A DNA stretch of 64,000 bases, taken from NCBI GenBank assembly GCA_048213135.1, contig PS015059.1:169205-233204 (forward strand). Direction: 5' to 3'. This document shows, piece by piece, positions 1 to 10,284 of the stretch (positions are counted from its first letter, which is position 1; each line of letters begins with the position of its first letter). The notes under the pieces are model-generated. The model worked only from the letters and a program-made list of their open reading frames with translations. It did not search any database and was not told the origin of the DNA. The translations under genes and the position numbers were made by a program. Source of the stretch: Reclinomonas americana ATCC 50394 (Eukaryota; Jakobida; Jakobea; Jakobida).

Positions 1-312
1 AGGAGTACGAAAAGCACTGCGCCTCACAGGCGCACTGAGCGTCGTCTCTCCTCCCCCCCTCCCCCTCCTCACGCAGTGTGTGCATGTGTATGTGTTCTTC
101 TGTTATGTATCCTGTGCGGCGGTGACTGGCGTCTCCCCTCTGCTTTCCTCCGGGGACGCGTGCGTTTGGGTGCACGGCCGTCGCTTGCCTAGTTGTTTGA
201 GTCTCTCTCTCTCTGTCTCTGTCCAGTGTTTTTTCCCTCTCCCTTCTTTCCCCCTCCTCCTGTGTGTGTGTGTGTTTTTTTTTGCGTACTGCGTGAGAGT
301 ACAATGGTGTCG
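1..312. other. Pyrimidine-rich spacer at window edge
   Basis: No gene is visible here. The stretch is rich in CT and GT runs and lies just downstream of the 3' end of the minus-strand RAD51B-like gene. It probably holds 3' untranslated sequence. A short open frame of mostly Ser, Leu, Cys and Val comes from the low complexity and is not treated as a gene. Confidence 0.5.
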
Positions 313-1846
313 TTATGTTGGACCTACCACTCCGTCGCCGGCCTGCTCATCATCCACTGTGGTTACTGGCTGGATGCCGCTGCTGGCGATGGTGAACTGT
401 GCAGAGAGGGGGGGAGGGCAGTGAGTGGAGCAAAGATAGAGAGAGAGATATGTCGTGCGCACCTCAAACGAGCACACGGGACACAGCGGGCACTTGGCGA
501 CGGTGATGGTGCGCCGTGAGTTGCCGACGGGCATGAGGGCACCCGGCGGCAAGTCGACATTCAGCAAGAAACGCGTGTTGACGGCGTGCGACCAGGTGTT
601 GCCGAGGGCTGGCGTGATCTGCCCACCGCCGTCGCCTCCGATCTCGCTCGGTGCTGGCTGCGGTGGGGCAGGCTGTGGTGCAGCGCCAGCGGCATTCGTC
701 TGCATCGTGATGTGATTGGTGACTACGACGTGCGTCTCAAACGCCTCGGCAATCCACTTGAGGCGGGTGGCGATGCGCATCAGCACATCCTGCCGCGCCA
801 TGGCTGCATCGTGCCCAAAGTCGCGCCGCACCAGTGCAGCCATCGAGTCGACAATCACCAGTCGCACATTGCGATCGGCCTGGAGGGAAGAGAGTGAGCG
901 TCGGGGGGAATACCACGAGATGCGCGTGAGTGCGTGCAAACGCAACAATCAAGTCGTCGGCTTGCAGCAACTTCTCCAGCAGTTCGTCGGCCGCACTGAC
1001 GTTGACAACGTGCACACTGGAGGCCAACTCGCGCAGCGATTCGTCGGAGCGGAACACACCAGGGAAGCGATGTCGGGCCAACTCCAATAACCTGCCCGGC
1101 GAGAGAGTCAGGCAAGCTGTCAGATCACCCTTCCGCACACCGCCTCTGATTACCTCTGTGCATCAAACGACCGCTCCACATCAAAAAACAACACACTGCC
1201 ACCGAGACCGCCCTCCTCGCGCGGCACGTTGGCCTCCACGCAGCACGACATGCAAAACTGCGTCTTGCCCGCACCAGCACGACCAGCGACCTGCACAGAT
1301 GATGATGAGGCCTCACATCTTCTTCTTCTTCTTCTTCCCGCAACATCATCGCTGCAGACCTCGCACATGGAGCCACAAAAGAGTCCGCCTCGCAGCACCG
1401 CGTCCAGTGCCGGAATGCGTGTGCGCAAGAACCGCGCCTGACCAAGCTCACTCGAGTCGTACTTCATCTGCAGCACCTGTGGCGCACACAAGAGAGAGAG
1501 AGAGAGAGAGTAAGGCACACGATGACAGGCACACACACACACACATACTCTCTCTCTCTCTCTCTCAGCTCACCGTCTTGGCGAGTGGGCACGAGTCCCG
1601 CGACACCACTTGCACCAACTCACAGGCCTCCGCCACCGACACGTCCAGAATGTGACACAAGTCATACAGCGAGGTGCTCAACAGTTGCTGCACCCCAGAG
1701 AGTTGAGAGAGTCTGTCAGTTGTCTTTCTCTCCTGCTCTCCCCTCACCTCACACTCATTGATGTTGGCATCGGCAAGCGCCTTCAAGTGCGCCTCGGCAA
1801 CGCCTTTTACCCGCGACAACTTGCGCGCGCCCAACATCACAAACAC
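313..1846 (-). CDS. RAD51B: RAD51 paralog, RAD51B-like recombinase
   Basis: This is a RecA/RAD51-family ATPase expected to act in the nucleus in homologous recombination, as part of the RAD51 paralog complex. About seven exons are read on the minus strand. The N-terminal exons resemble the helix-hairpin-helix region (ARKLSRVKGVAEAHLKAL). A Walker A motif GRAGAGKTQ opens the core, followed by VLFFDVE. The Walker B strand is LVIVDS after an intron at 881-946. Near the C-terminus, LGNTWSHAVNTRFLL and TVAKCPLCP match the RAD51B signature more closely than RAD51, DMC1 or XRCC3. The last intron (397-462) joins CSFE to FTIASSGI, restoring the usual C-terminal strand. Start at 1846 (an in-frame Met follows at 1837). 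Assignment to RAD51B rather than another paralog is from remembered motifs. Confidence 0.85.
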
Positions 1847-1872
1847 GAAAGTGACGTCATCGCCCGCTGGCC
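1847..1872. promoter_or_regulatory. Very short divergent promoter interval
   Basis: Only 26 bases separate the ATG of the minus-strand RAD51B-like gene (1846) from the first in-frame ATG of the plus-strand membrane-protein gene (1873). If the latter starts at 1921, the interval is 74 bases. Either way, the two genes must share a bidirectional promoter or have promoters within each other's 5' sequence. No TATA-like element stands out. Confidence 0.5.
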
Positions 1873-3314
1873 ATGGGCAATTGTCTTTGTCCCCTCGCGT
1901 CGTCTCTCTTCCTGCACGCCATGCTGTCCTCGTTCATGCGAGGTGCGCCACCGGCGTTCATCCGACGATCACGCACAGCGCAAGTGCTGATCGTGTTCGC
2001 TCTGGTCATTGTGGCGATCGTGGCTCTGCGCGGCTCTCTGCGCCTGCCTTCCATGCAGTCACTGGGAGTTGCGATGCACACACATAGTGACATACTGACT
2101 GACACACACGCGCTCGCCTTTAGTGTGTGTGCACTCGTGCGTGTGTGTGTGCTCATGGCCATGTCCACGTGTGTGTTTTGCAGTTGCGACGCACTCGCAT
2201 TGGCCTGATGCACCCGGTGACGTCGCACAACGGACCGCAGACAATCGAGGAGCAGTACTCGCTGACGGCGTTTCTCGATTCGCTGCGCGATACGGGCGAG
2301 TCGCAGTACGATTACTACATTTATGTGGCGTACGACATTTTCGATCCGGTCTGGGATAACGACAGCAATCAGAAGCTGTACGAGGGGCTGGCGAAGGAGC
2401 GTGTTGGCTCGCACATTTCGCTCACCGTGCGCTGGGTGCGATTGTATGGACTGAAGGTGAGGCGATCATTCATCGGCGCACAGGCAGTTGTCTCGCTCGC
2501 TGAACACGACAGCGAAATGCAGACGCGACTGATCGCCATCTGGAACTTTATCATTCGTCACGCCATGGACGACAACTGCGACTACTTTATGCCGTCGAAC
2601 GACGATCTCATTCTGGTGACGAAGAATTGGACCAGCAAGGCGATTGAGCAGCTGCTCAACAGTCCCGTGATGCCCAACTTTGGTGTTGTTGCGTGCGCGC
2701 GACGGCTGTGCGTGTGTGTGTGTGTACCGAGGGTGCTTCCATGCCACTCAAGCACGTGGTGTAGGTTGCATTCGAGGACCTCGCCTACAAGGGATTCCCC
2801 ACGTTCCACTTGACGCATCGCACGCATGTCGAGTTGTTTGGCGTGCGTCTCTTTGTCTCTCTCTCTCTCTTTTTCCCTTTGCCACACCTTGCTGATTGCA
2901 CACCGAAACGCAGGGTGTGTACTATCCGTTCCACTACAACAGCGCCCACTGCGATCCGGCCGCCTTTGACGTGTACGCTCCGTTCCGTGCCAACGTGCTG
3001 CGCGAGGACATTCAAGTGCAGAACCACATTGGCGTTGCGTCGTCGCAGGCAGGGAGAGGAGAAGAAAATACCGAGTCTCACCGATGCATGCACAGGCCGA
3101 GAAGCCGCGCTACGAGTACGACTCACTCGACAACACGCAGCAGCTCATTACGCGCTGGCGAACGCACATTTGGCTGTGGCTGAAGGAGCGCAACGCGCTG
3201 CCCAAGTACGCGCCCAAACTAGAAAAGCTCGCCGACTACAATCTGCAGACGTGGAACGATCACAGGTATCGCAGAAAGGGCCTGTACCGTCACGGCATCG
3301 ATCCCGAAGAATGA
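1873..3314 (+). CDS. Type II membrane protein, glycosyltransferase-like
   Basis: The first exon encodes a basic stretch (FIRRSRTAQ) followed by one hydrophobic segment (VLIVFALVIVAIVALRG), the layout of a type II signal anchor. The luminal part includes YYIYVAYDIFDPVWD, a segment CDYFMPSNDDLILV with an Asp-Asp pair that could be a nucleotide-sugar or metal site, FPTFHLTHRTHVELFG, and GVYYPFHYNSAHCDPA. These remind me of Golgi glycosyltransferase-like proteins, but I cannot name a family. Introns at 2688-2764 and 3034-3095 both start GTTGCG and join the frame exactly. A 27-base GTG...CAG stretch at about 2457 is in frame and is treated as coding. The start could be the ATG at 1873 or 1921; both keep the membrane segment. 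It ends HRYRRKGLYRHGIDPEE. Confidence 0.65.
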
Positions 3315-3356
3315 ATTTACACTGCACGCCACAATTTCGTTCGTTCCTTGTCACGC

Positions 3357-5244
3357 ATGGAGAGCTCTGGCGATGTGAGCATGGAGACAGCGGCGGCTGG
3401 AGAGGAAGAGACAATGCAGCAGCAGCAGGAGGGGGGAGGTGACTTGTCGCCAGCACGCCGTCGTGTGCGTTTCGCGGCAGGCGGCGAGGACGAAGAGGAA
3501 GACGAGGACGGCGGTGAGCGTCGTCAACGTCGCCGTGGACGTCGACGTGCCGCAGAGGAAGAGTGTTGCGTGTGCATGTTGATTTCTCTCCTTCATTGTG
3601 TCAAGATGCACTTGTCTCATCAAATGCATGCATTGTGTGTGTTCAGTGACTGATGACTTTGTGGCGCCAACGAGTCGCGCCAGTGGTGGCGAAGAGGCAG
3701 AGAGCGAGGCCGAGGCCAATGCCATTGCGCAGGCGGCCGAGCGAGCAAGGAAAGCGCGGGAGGAGCTCAAGGCGGCGGCGCGTGGCATTGGCGACACGGA
3801 TGTCAAGTTTGGCAGCGATGATGAGGACGATAAGGGCGACGAGGATGATGAGATGGGCGGCAAGCGGAAGAAGAAGGCGGTTGGAGTTGCGGATGGCCTG
3901 CCTTCCAGCTCCTCTCTTTCTCTTCTTCTCTCAACACCGTACTTGTTCGCCTGCAGCGATTGACCAGTGTCGGTGGTGAGGAGGCTGGCGACGAGGGCTT
4001 CGACATGGGCACCAAGATGACGCCCTTCAATCTCAAGGAGGAGCGCGAGGAGGGCTCGTTTGATCGCGACGGCAACTACGTGTTCCACAACTTCAAGGAC
4101 ATGCGCGATGCGTGGCTGCTGGAGCAGGAACAGTTGCGTCTCGTGTTGTGCAAGCAGCAGCGCTCGTGACTGACCATGGTGTGGCGATGTGCAGAACGTC
4201 GGAGAAGACCATGACGGCGGTACGTGTTGTCGAGCGATGAATACTGCAGGTCAAGCTAACTTACGTACTGATTGCAGGCGCGAGAGGCCATGGAGCGACA
4301 GGAACGCGAGGCCGAGATTCTGGAGCAGGCGCGCATGGGGCGTGACAAGCGACAGCTGCTGCAGACAGTGGTCGACATTCTGCAGGTGTGCGCGCTACGT
4401 GCCATCATCTCTCTCCATGTCGATGCTTATGGCTTTCCCTCACTCTGCAGCCACGCGAGGGAGTGGCCGCTGCGCTTCGGCGGTTGCGACCACCGCAAAA
4501 ACCGCGACTCACCTCACAGCAGAAGCGGAGAAAGACGGAGAGCGAGGCATCTGCAGCGGCAGCGTCGGTCGACCCGGAGGCTGCCGCCAAGACCAAGGCA
4601 CAATTCGACGCGCTGACTGAGGCCGCCGACCAGCTGCTGGAGCTCGGCTACGTCGGTTGCGTCGCTTCTCTCGTGATGGTCCACTTTTTCCCGCCAGCTG
4701 CCTGACGTTTGTGTTTGCATGTGCATAGACATCTACAGCCACGGTCGTGAGCGTATCGAGGACGACTTGGAGGAGGAGCTGGCGCAACATCGATCCGAGC
4801 TGAGCGGTAAGAATCTTCAATAATCGAGTTGTCCGTCGTCGAGTTGTCCATTCACTCACCGCGCCCGCTCGCAGCGCACGCCGGTGTCATGGACAGCATG
4901 ACGGCGCCGCACGGGGGCATCGGCAGCAGCACGACACAGGGCGCCGTGGCCGCGGACGACAGCGACGGCACCCTGTGGGAACTCAAATGGCTGGCCGACG
5001 CCGAGGGCAAGATCCACGGCCCGTTCAAGACGTCGGAGATGCTCACGTGGGCCTCGGCAGTTGCGTCGCCCCCCGTCGACCACCAGCCCACGCTCGTGAG
5101 ACTGACTCTTGCCGTTCGCAGGGCTACTTTGTGCCCGGCGCCGCCGTCGTACGTCGCATCATGGACGACATGTTTGGCGAATCGGAAGAGCAGGAGTTCC
5201 TGCCGGCGGAGAACACCAACTTCCACGCTGCAGCTGCACACTAA
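3357..5244 (+). CDS. CD2BP2: CD2BP2/LIN1-like U5 snRNP protein with GYF domain
   Basis: This is the homolog of human CD2BP2 (U5-52K) and yeast Lin1, which binds U5 snRNP proteins and leaves before tri-snRNP formation. The N-terminal third is acidic and Arg-rich. A conserved central block reads KMTPFNLKEEREEGSFD then GNYVFHNFKDMRDAWLLEQ, matching the family's 'ITPFNL-EEGHFD-GNY-D-WLD' region. A C-terminal GYF domain reads LWELKWLADAEGKIHGPF, then MLTWASA joined to GYFVPGAAVVRR across the intron at 5060-5121. It ends in TNFHAAAAH. ATG at 3357 is the first Met in frame, 42 bases after the previous gene's stop. Several introns are present; the first (3565-3646) and the GYF one both have GTTGCG donors. 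Confidence 0.88.
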
Positions 5245-5371
5245 TGAGGACCACAGCAACGGAGCGCATGCACGACAAACGAAAAAAGAGAACAAGCTTA
5301 GGCAAAATGCAAAACAAACAACAATGTTGTCTCGTCCGTCCTCCGTCCTCGCCCTCATTGTTTGTTGCATC

Positions 5372-8171
5372 ATGGACGAGGAAGAGGAAGAGTTCGCCAT
5401 TGACGACGGCGACGAAGATGCGGAAGAGTACGATGCCGAGGTCGACGAAGGCGACGGAGTGCCAGTGTCCATGGACGACGACTCCTCGTCGATGATGCTG
5501 CAGAGTGACGATGTGGCCGAGGATGAAGACATGGACGATGAGTATGCAGGCGGTGGAGGCATGCTGCTGCCACCAGAGCCCTCGCAAGCACCACTGCCTA
5601 CTCCCACTCCTCCTCCACCTCCACCTCCACCTCCCGTCATGCGCCCAGTGGCGGGAATCGCACAGTTGAGCAGTCGCCGCAGACCGCCACCTGCAGCCGC
5701 ACGCGTGGCCACACCACCCGTGGAAGAGGCGAGTGTGTCTTTATGTGGAAGAGCATGAGTGACAGTGATTGATGATGATGTGATTGATTGCAGGGAGTGG
5801 TGGTTCCGCCTCCGCCAGCAGAAGATGGAACTGCGAGAGTGCAGCTGCCGACAACGGCGCCTCCACCACCCGCAGTGAAGCGCTCCAAGGTCAAGTCGAA
5901 CCCAGCGGCTGTGCCTGGTGCTGCTGCTGCACCAGTGGCTGTTGTGGTGGAGTCGAGCAGTGATCAGGAGTTGCTACCGGGTGAGAGCGAGGAGAGCAAG
6001 CGACGCCGCGATGTGCGGAACCAGCGGGAGCGCGAGCGGCGGCGGAAGAAGCGGTTGGAGTCCAAGGGCGGGTCAGAGGAGCCGGGCGGTGAGTGCGTCT
6101 CTTTCTCTCTTCTCTCTCTGCGTAGGCGAGTGCTGATGGCTTTCACGCAGATGCATCACCGGCCATCTCAACCATGCCGCCGCCGGCTCCGGTGCCGTCA
6201 CGGTCGCAGACGCCCACACCGACTCCTGTTCGCGCCGTGTCGCCAGCGCCGACTGCGTCACCGAGAGTACCCGCGGCTGCCGTCACTGGCGCTTCTGGTG
6301 CCGGTGGTGCTATTGTTGCTGCGGCAGGCAGTCGACAGTCGAGCGAGCCAGCGTATCTGCAGCACAAGTACCCGGTGACATTCGGCATCATCACGCTGAT
6401 CGATCCGGGTCGAGTGGACTGCACGCGACCCGAGTTCCACACCAGTCGCTACATTTTCCCCATTGGCTACAAGATCACTCGCGAGTACTTTTCGACAAAG
6501 GTGGCCGACGAGAGGTGTGTGCAGAGGGGTCGAGGGGAAGATTGTGCGCGCCGACACTGCGCCCATGTTTGCGCACCCGCGTTGCAGAACACTGTATGTG
6601 TGCGAGATCGAGGACGACGGCGACAAGCCACTGTTTGTCGTGTATCCGAGTGGGGCGCCGGAGCAGGGCGTCCGAGCAGCGACCGCCACGGGTGCTTGGG
6701 GTCCGGTGCGCCATCGCATATCTCTGTTTGTGTGTGTGTCTTTGTATGCGCAGCCGTGTGACGTCGAGTTGTCTGAGCAGATTGTCAAGGAGGCCAACGA
6801 GCTGAAATCCGAGGGCAAGCGCATGTCGTCGACCGTGTCGGGGCCCGACTACTTTGGTCTCAACAACCTTAACGTCATCAAGGTGTGTATGTGTGTGTAG
6901 GGGGTGAATGGTGTGCTGCAGTGTGCTGTTGCTCATGTCGCCGCAGATTATCGAGTCGTTGCCGAATGCCGACCGCTGTGCGAGCTATCTGCCGCGTGGA
7001 GCGAGTGGTGGCAAGGTGGCCAAGGTTGGGTGATGCACTTGTGCCTGCACACACACCTATTGCTCTTTCATGCTTACATGCAATGCAGCCGGTCGCCAAG
7101 GGCGGCAAGGAGTCTGCGCCGACGGTGACGAAGAAACGTGTCTCGGATGCCATGTCAGGTGAGGCGTCGCGCGTCGTTCACATGAGTGCACACGTGCCTC
7201 ACGCACTCGCTGCTTCTGTATCGTAGCAAGTGGTGGTGGTGGCGGGTCTGAGGCCGAGGAAGGACCGTTGCAAAAGGTGTGGTGGTGGTGGAATGTTGGG
7301 GGCGACTTGGTGCAGTCATCTGCTCACACATCCCTGCCTCACAGCGTGCACGCACCGAGTTCTTCATGCCAGTGGTGATTGAGCCGACAGATGGTGCGTG
7401 TCTTGTGTGCCTCGTTTGCCTGTCCTCCGCTGACTTCTGTTTCGCTGACGCAGTGGATCGACGCTTCACTGCGCTGGACGATTATCTGCTGCGCGAGGCG
7501 TGCGAGCACATGTGGGACATGAACACCATCCTGCGCACTGTGCGCTTCTCCACGCGGTTCAAGCCGTCGGACTTGGAACATCGATGGCGACGACTGCTGT
7601 ACGATCCTCACTTGGCACTGACACGCGAGGAGCTGCATGTGCCACCGACGATTGATTTGCTGACCGAGTTGCGCGACAAGCAACGGGGAGACGGGGAGAA
7701 GAGAGTCGCATGTTTGTTAACCCAGCGTTGTGTGCAGATGCCGAATCCAGGCCTCTATCGCCGACCAGTCGCCCATGACGTTTTCAAGTGCGGCGGTTGC
7801 GGCGTCTGCCACTCCGCCAGCCATTACGTACATCAAGGCACCGTACACTGCGCAGGAGGATGCGCTTATTCGCAAGGAGGTATGCCTCGTCTCGCATTCA
7901 CAAGTGCTTGTCGATGCTCATGGTGCGCCGTTGGTAGTGGGAGGAGACGCGCGGCCGACCGAATTTTGATCGGCTCCTCAGCCTCAATCCCCACGTGTTT
8001 GATGCTTCGCGATCGGCGCGCAGCATCGAGACCCACTTTTATCGCATCAAGAAGAAGGTGCGTGCGCGCACACACCCATGCATCCTCCAGTTGCATGCAC
8101 ACAGCCGCCTCACACACATACACACGATGCAGTGGGACCTCAGCGACTATGCGGTACCCGAGGATACCTGA
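5372..8171 (+). CDS. FYRN/FYRC plus MCRS_N-domain nuclear protein
   Basis: This is a multi-exon chromatin-type protein. The N-terminus is strongly acidic (MDEEEEEFAIDDGDEDAEE) and then Pro-rich. A basic stretch KRRRDVRNQRERERRRKKR could be nuclear-targeting. Next comes an FY-rich N-terminal domain: YPVTFGIITLIDPGR, FHTSRYIFPIGYKITREY, joined across an intron (6515-6587) to TLYVCEIEDDGDKPLF. The FYRC half includes SGPDYFGLNNLNVIK and IIESLPNADRC, closest in my memory to TBRG1. Downstream is an MCRS1 N-terminal-like domain: FTALDDYLLREACEHMWDMN, VRFSTRFKPSDLEHRWRRLL, then APYTAQEDALIRKE and SLNPHVFDASRSARSIETHF. It ends WDLSDYAVPEDT. The FHA domain of human MCRS1 is absent. Start at 5372; an upstream ATG (5322) is in frame but adds hydrophobic, unlikely sequence. 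I infer a role in an INO80-, NSL- or MLL-like complex. Confidence 0.78.
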
Positions 8172-8441
8172 CGGGTGGATACCAAACGCTGCTAGCTTTA
8201 AAAAACCATACACACAGAAAAGCTCGTCTCCTTCCCCACCGTTCACTCGAATCCTCCACACACACATACAACTGGAAAAAATACGACGGCTCTTGCTGGG
8301 CCGACAATCACGCACTTAAACACATACATCACGAAAGAGTCTTCGACGGAAAAAATGAGTAACAGCGACACGCACAAAAGTTGACATCTAATACAGACGC
8401 GCACAACGCACACACACACATTTCGCTCTCCCCTCCATTCC

Positions 8442-10068
8442 TTACATGATGATCGCGGGCTCCGGGATGGATGCCGTGATCTGCTTGTGGTGCAGGATCT
8501 TGCCACCGTTGATGTACAGTTCGTCCTTGATGAGCACATCCTCGCCGAGCACCGAGCATCCCTCCATGCGCACCCACTTGCCAATGTTGCCCTCCCAGCC
8601 AATGATGCTGTGATTGATCCACGAGTTGCTGCCGACCACCGAGCGGTCCATCACAGTGCACTTGGACAGACGCACACCCTGGTCGATGCGGCAGTCGGGT
8701 CCAATGGTCACATTCGGGCCAATGAGGCAGTCGGGGCCGACTTGCGCGGTCGGGTGCTGTGCATCACGCACGGATGATTTAGTGGTGCTCGACGCGTCAC
8801 ACACCAGTACGCTGCTCCTCATGCGACGCAACAATGAGGACATTGCCGACAATGCCCGGCCCGCTGGCCAACTTTTCGGGGTGCGCACGGCGCAGATACG
8901 CCAGGTACAGGCACATGCCGGTGAGGTAGTCCTTCGGCTGGCCAATGTCCATCCAAAAGCCAGGCAAATCCATGGCGTACAGCTCGCCATCCGACGCCAT
9001 GGCCGGGAAGATCTCCTTTTCGATCGACGTCGGCCGCGGCTACCATCGCCACAGAACGTGAGGCAAAGGGGGAGGGAGAAGGAGAGAAGAGGGATAATGA
9101 CGACGGCACCTCGATGCGCGAGAGCACCGGCGGATTGAAGATGTAGATGCCGGCATTGATGCGGTTGCCGACATACACCTGCGGCTTCTCCACGAACCGC
9201 TCAATCTCGCCGTTCTCCTTGGTCACCACGACGCCGTACTTGGACGGCTCGTCGACCTTGGTCACCTACGCAACCGGAAAAAAGGAGTTGGAAACACAGC
9301 TGCGAGTCTCTATAATCCACCCTGCCGTGCGCACCATCAGCGTTCCCTCCTTGCCGTGGGAACGGTGGTACTGGAGGAGATCGACGAGTGGGAACTCGCA
9401 GATCACATCCGAGTTGAGCACGAAGAAGGGATCGCCGTCATCGAGGATCTCCCTGGCGAGCGCAATCGGACCAGCTGCACGCATCGCCATCAGCAACGAG
9501 CATGAAGAGACTCACACGCTCAAGAAAAGACTCACCCGTGCCAAGCGGCTCCTTCTCCTGCGAGTACGAGATGGTGATATCCAGCTGCGACATACACAAA
9601 AGATGAGCATTTCTTCGCTTTCGCTGCGTGTGGAAGAACAAGACTCGATTCCCCTCTGACCTCCTCGGCCCACACAGCCATGGCCTCCATCATGACCTTG
9701 GGCTGGTAGGCGACGGCCAGCACGACCTCGGTGACACCGGCCTCCTTGAGAGCGCGGATCTGATGCACCACAATGGGCGCGTTGGCAAACGGCACCAGTG
9801 GCTTCGGGCATGACAGCGTCAATGGACGCAGACGAGTGCCAAAGCCGCCCACAAGAATCAGAGCCTGTGAACGGGGCGAGCAGGTGCGTGAGTGAGTGAG
9901 TGAGAAAAGAGTGAGAAATGCCTCCGACAGAAAACACACAGGAGACACACACGCGCGTTTGTGCGTGCACTGAGACACTCTGTCGCTTGCTCTTGTGTGC
10001 GCACATGGTGCTTGTGCTGCACACAATGAGACACACACACTCGTGCACACTTTTACACACACCTTCAT
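8442..10068 (-). CDS. GMPPB: Mannose-1-phosphate guanylyltransferase beta
   Basis: This cytosolic enzyme makes GDP-mannose from mannose-1-phosphate and GTP, feeding N-glycosylation and GPI synthesis. Exon 1 is just ATGAAG (10063-10068); exon 2 (9661-9864) continues [20 protein letters not shown], the nucleotidyltransferase signature, then [10 protein letters not shown]. Later exons give [13 protein letters not shown] (sugar-nucleotide binding), KYGVVV with [22 protein letters not shown] and [16 protein letters not shown]. The C-terminal left-handed beta helix contains hexapeptide repeats ([19 protein letters not shown]) and ends PEPAIIM, close to the family's conserved end. Estimated length is about 365 residues, normal for the family. 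The gene is divergent from the BCKDH E2 gene. Confidence 0.95.
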
Positions 10069-10284
10069 GTTGAGGATAACAAGGAATGCAGAGTTAACCG
10101 GAGAGGGAGAGAGCGAGGAGGGAGGTAGAGGAACAGGGACGCAGTCCGTGCGGAACAACGACCGTCGAAGTGAAGTGGAATGGAAGGGGTTTGCGAAGAC
10201 AGATCGCTCGCGACCGACCTTGTCCCTCTCTCACACACCGACACACTCACTCTCACTCTCACTCTCATCACGCACACAAGAGCG
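10069..10284. promoter_or_regulatory. Divergent promoter region, GMPPB / BCKDH E2
   Basis: About 216 bases lie between the two divergent start codons. The interval holds a purine run (GGAGAGGGAGAGAGCGAGG) and a (CACTCT)n-like run next to the plus-strand start. No clear TATA element is seen. It is presumed to serve as a shared promoter and to contain both 5' untranslated regions. Confidence 0.45.

Noticed and set aside
2457-2483. Possible 27-base intron (GTGAGGCG...CACAG)
   Set aside because: It is far shorter than any other intron here (59 or more) and is in frame, so it is kept as coding.
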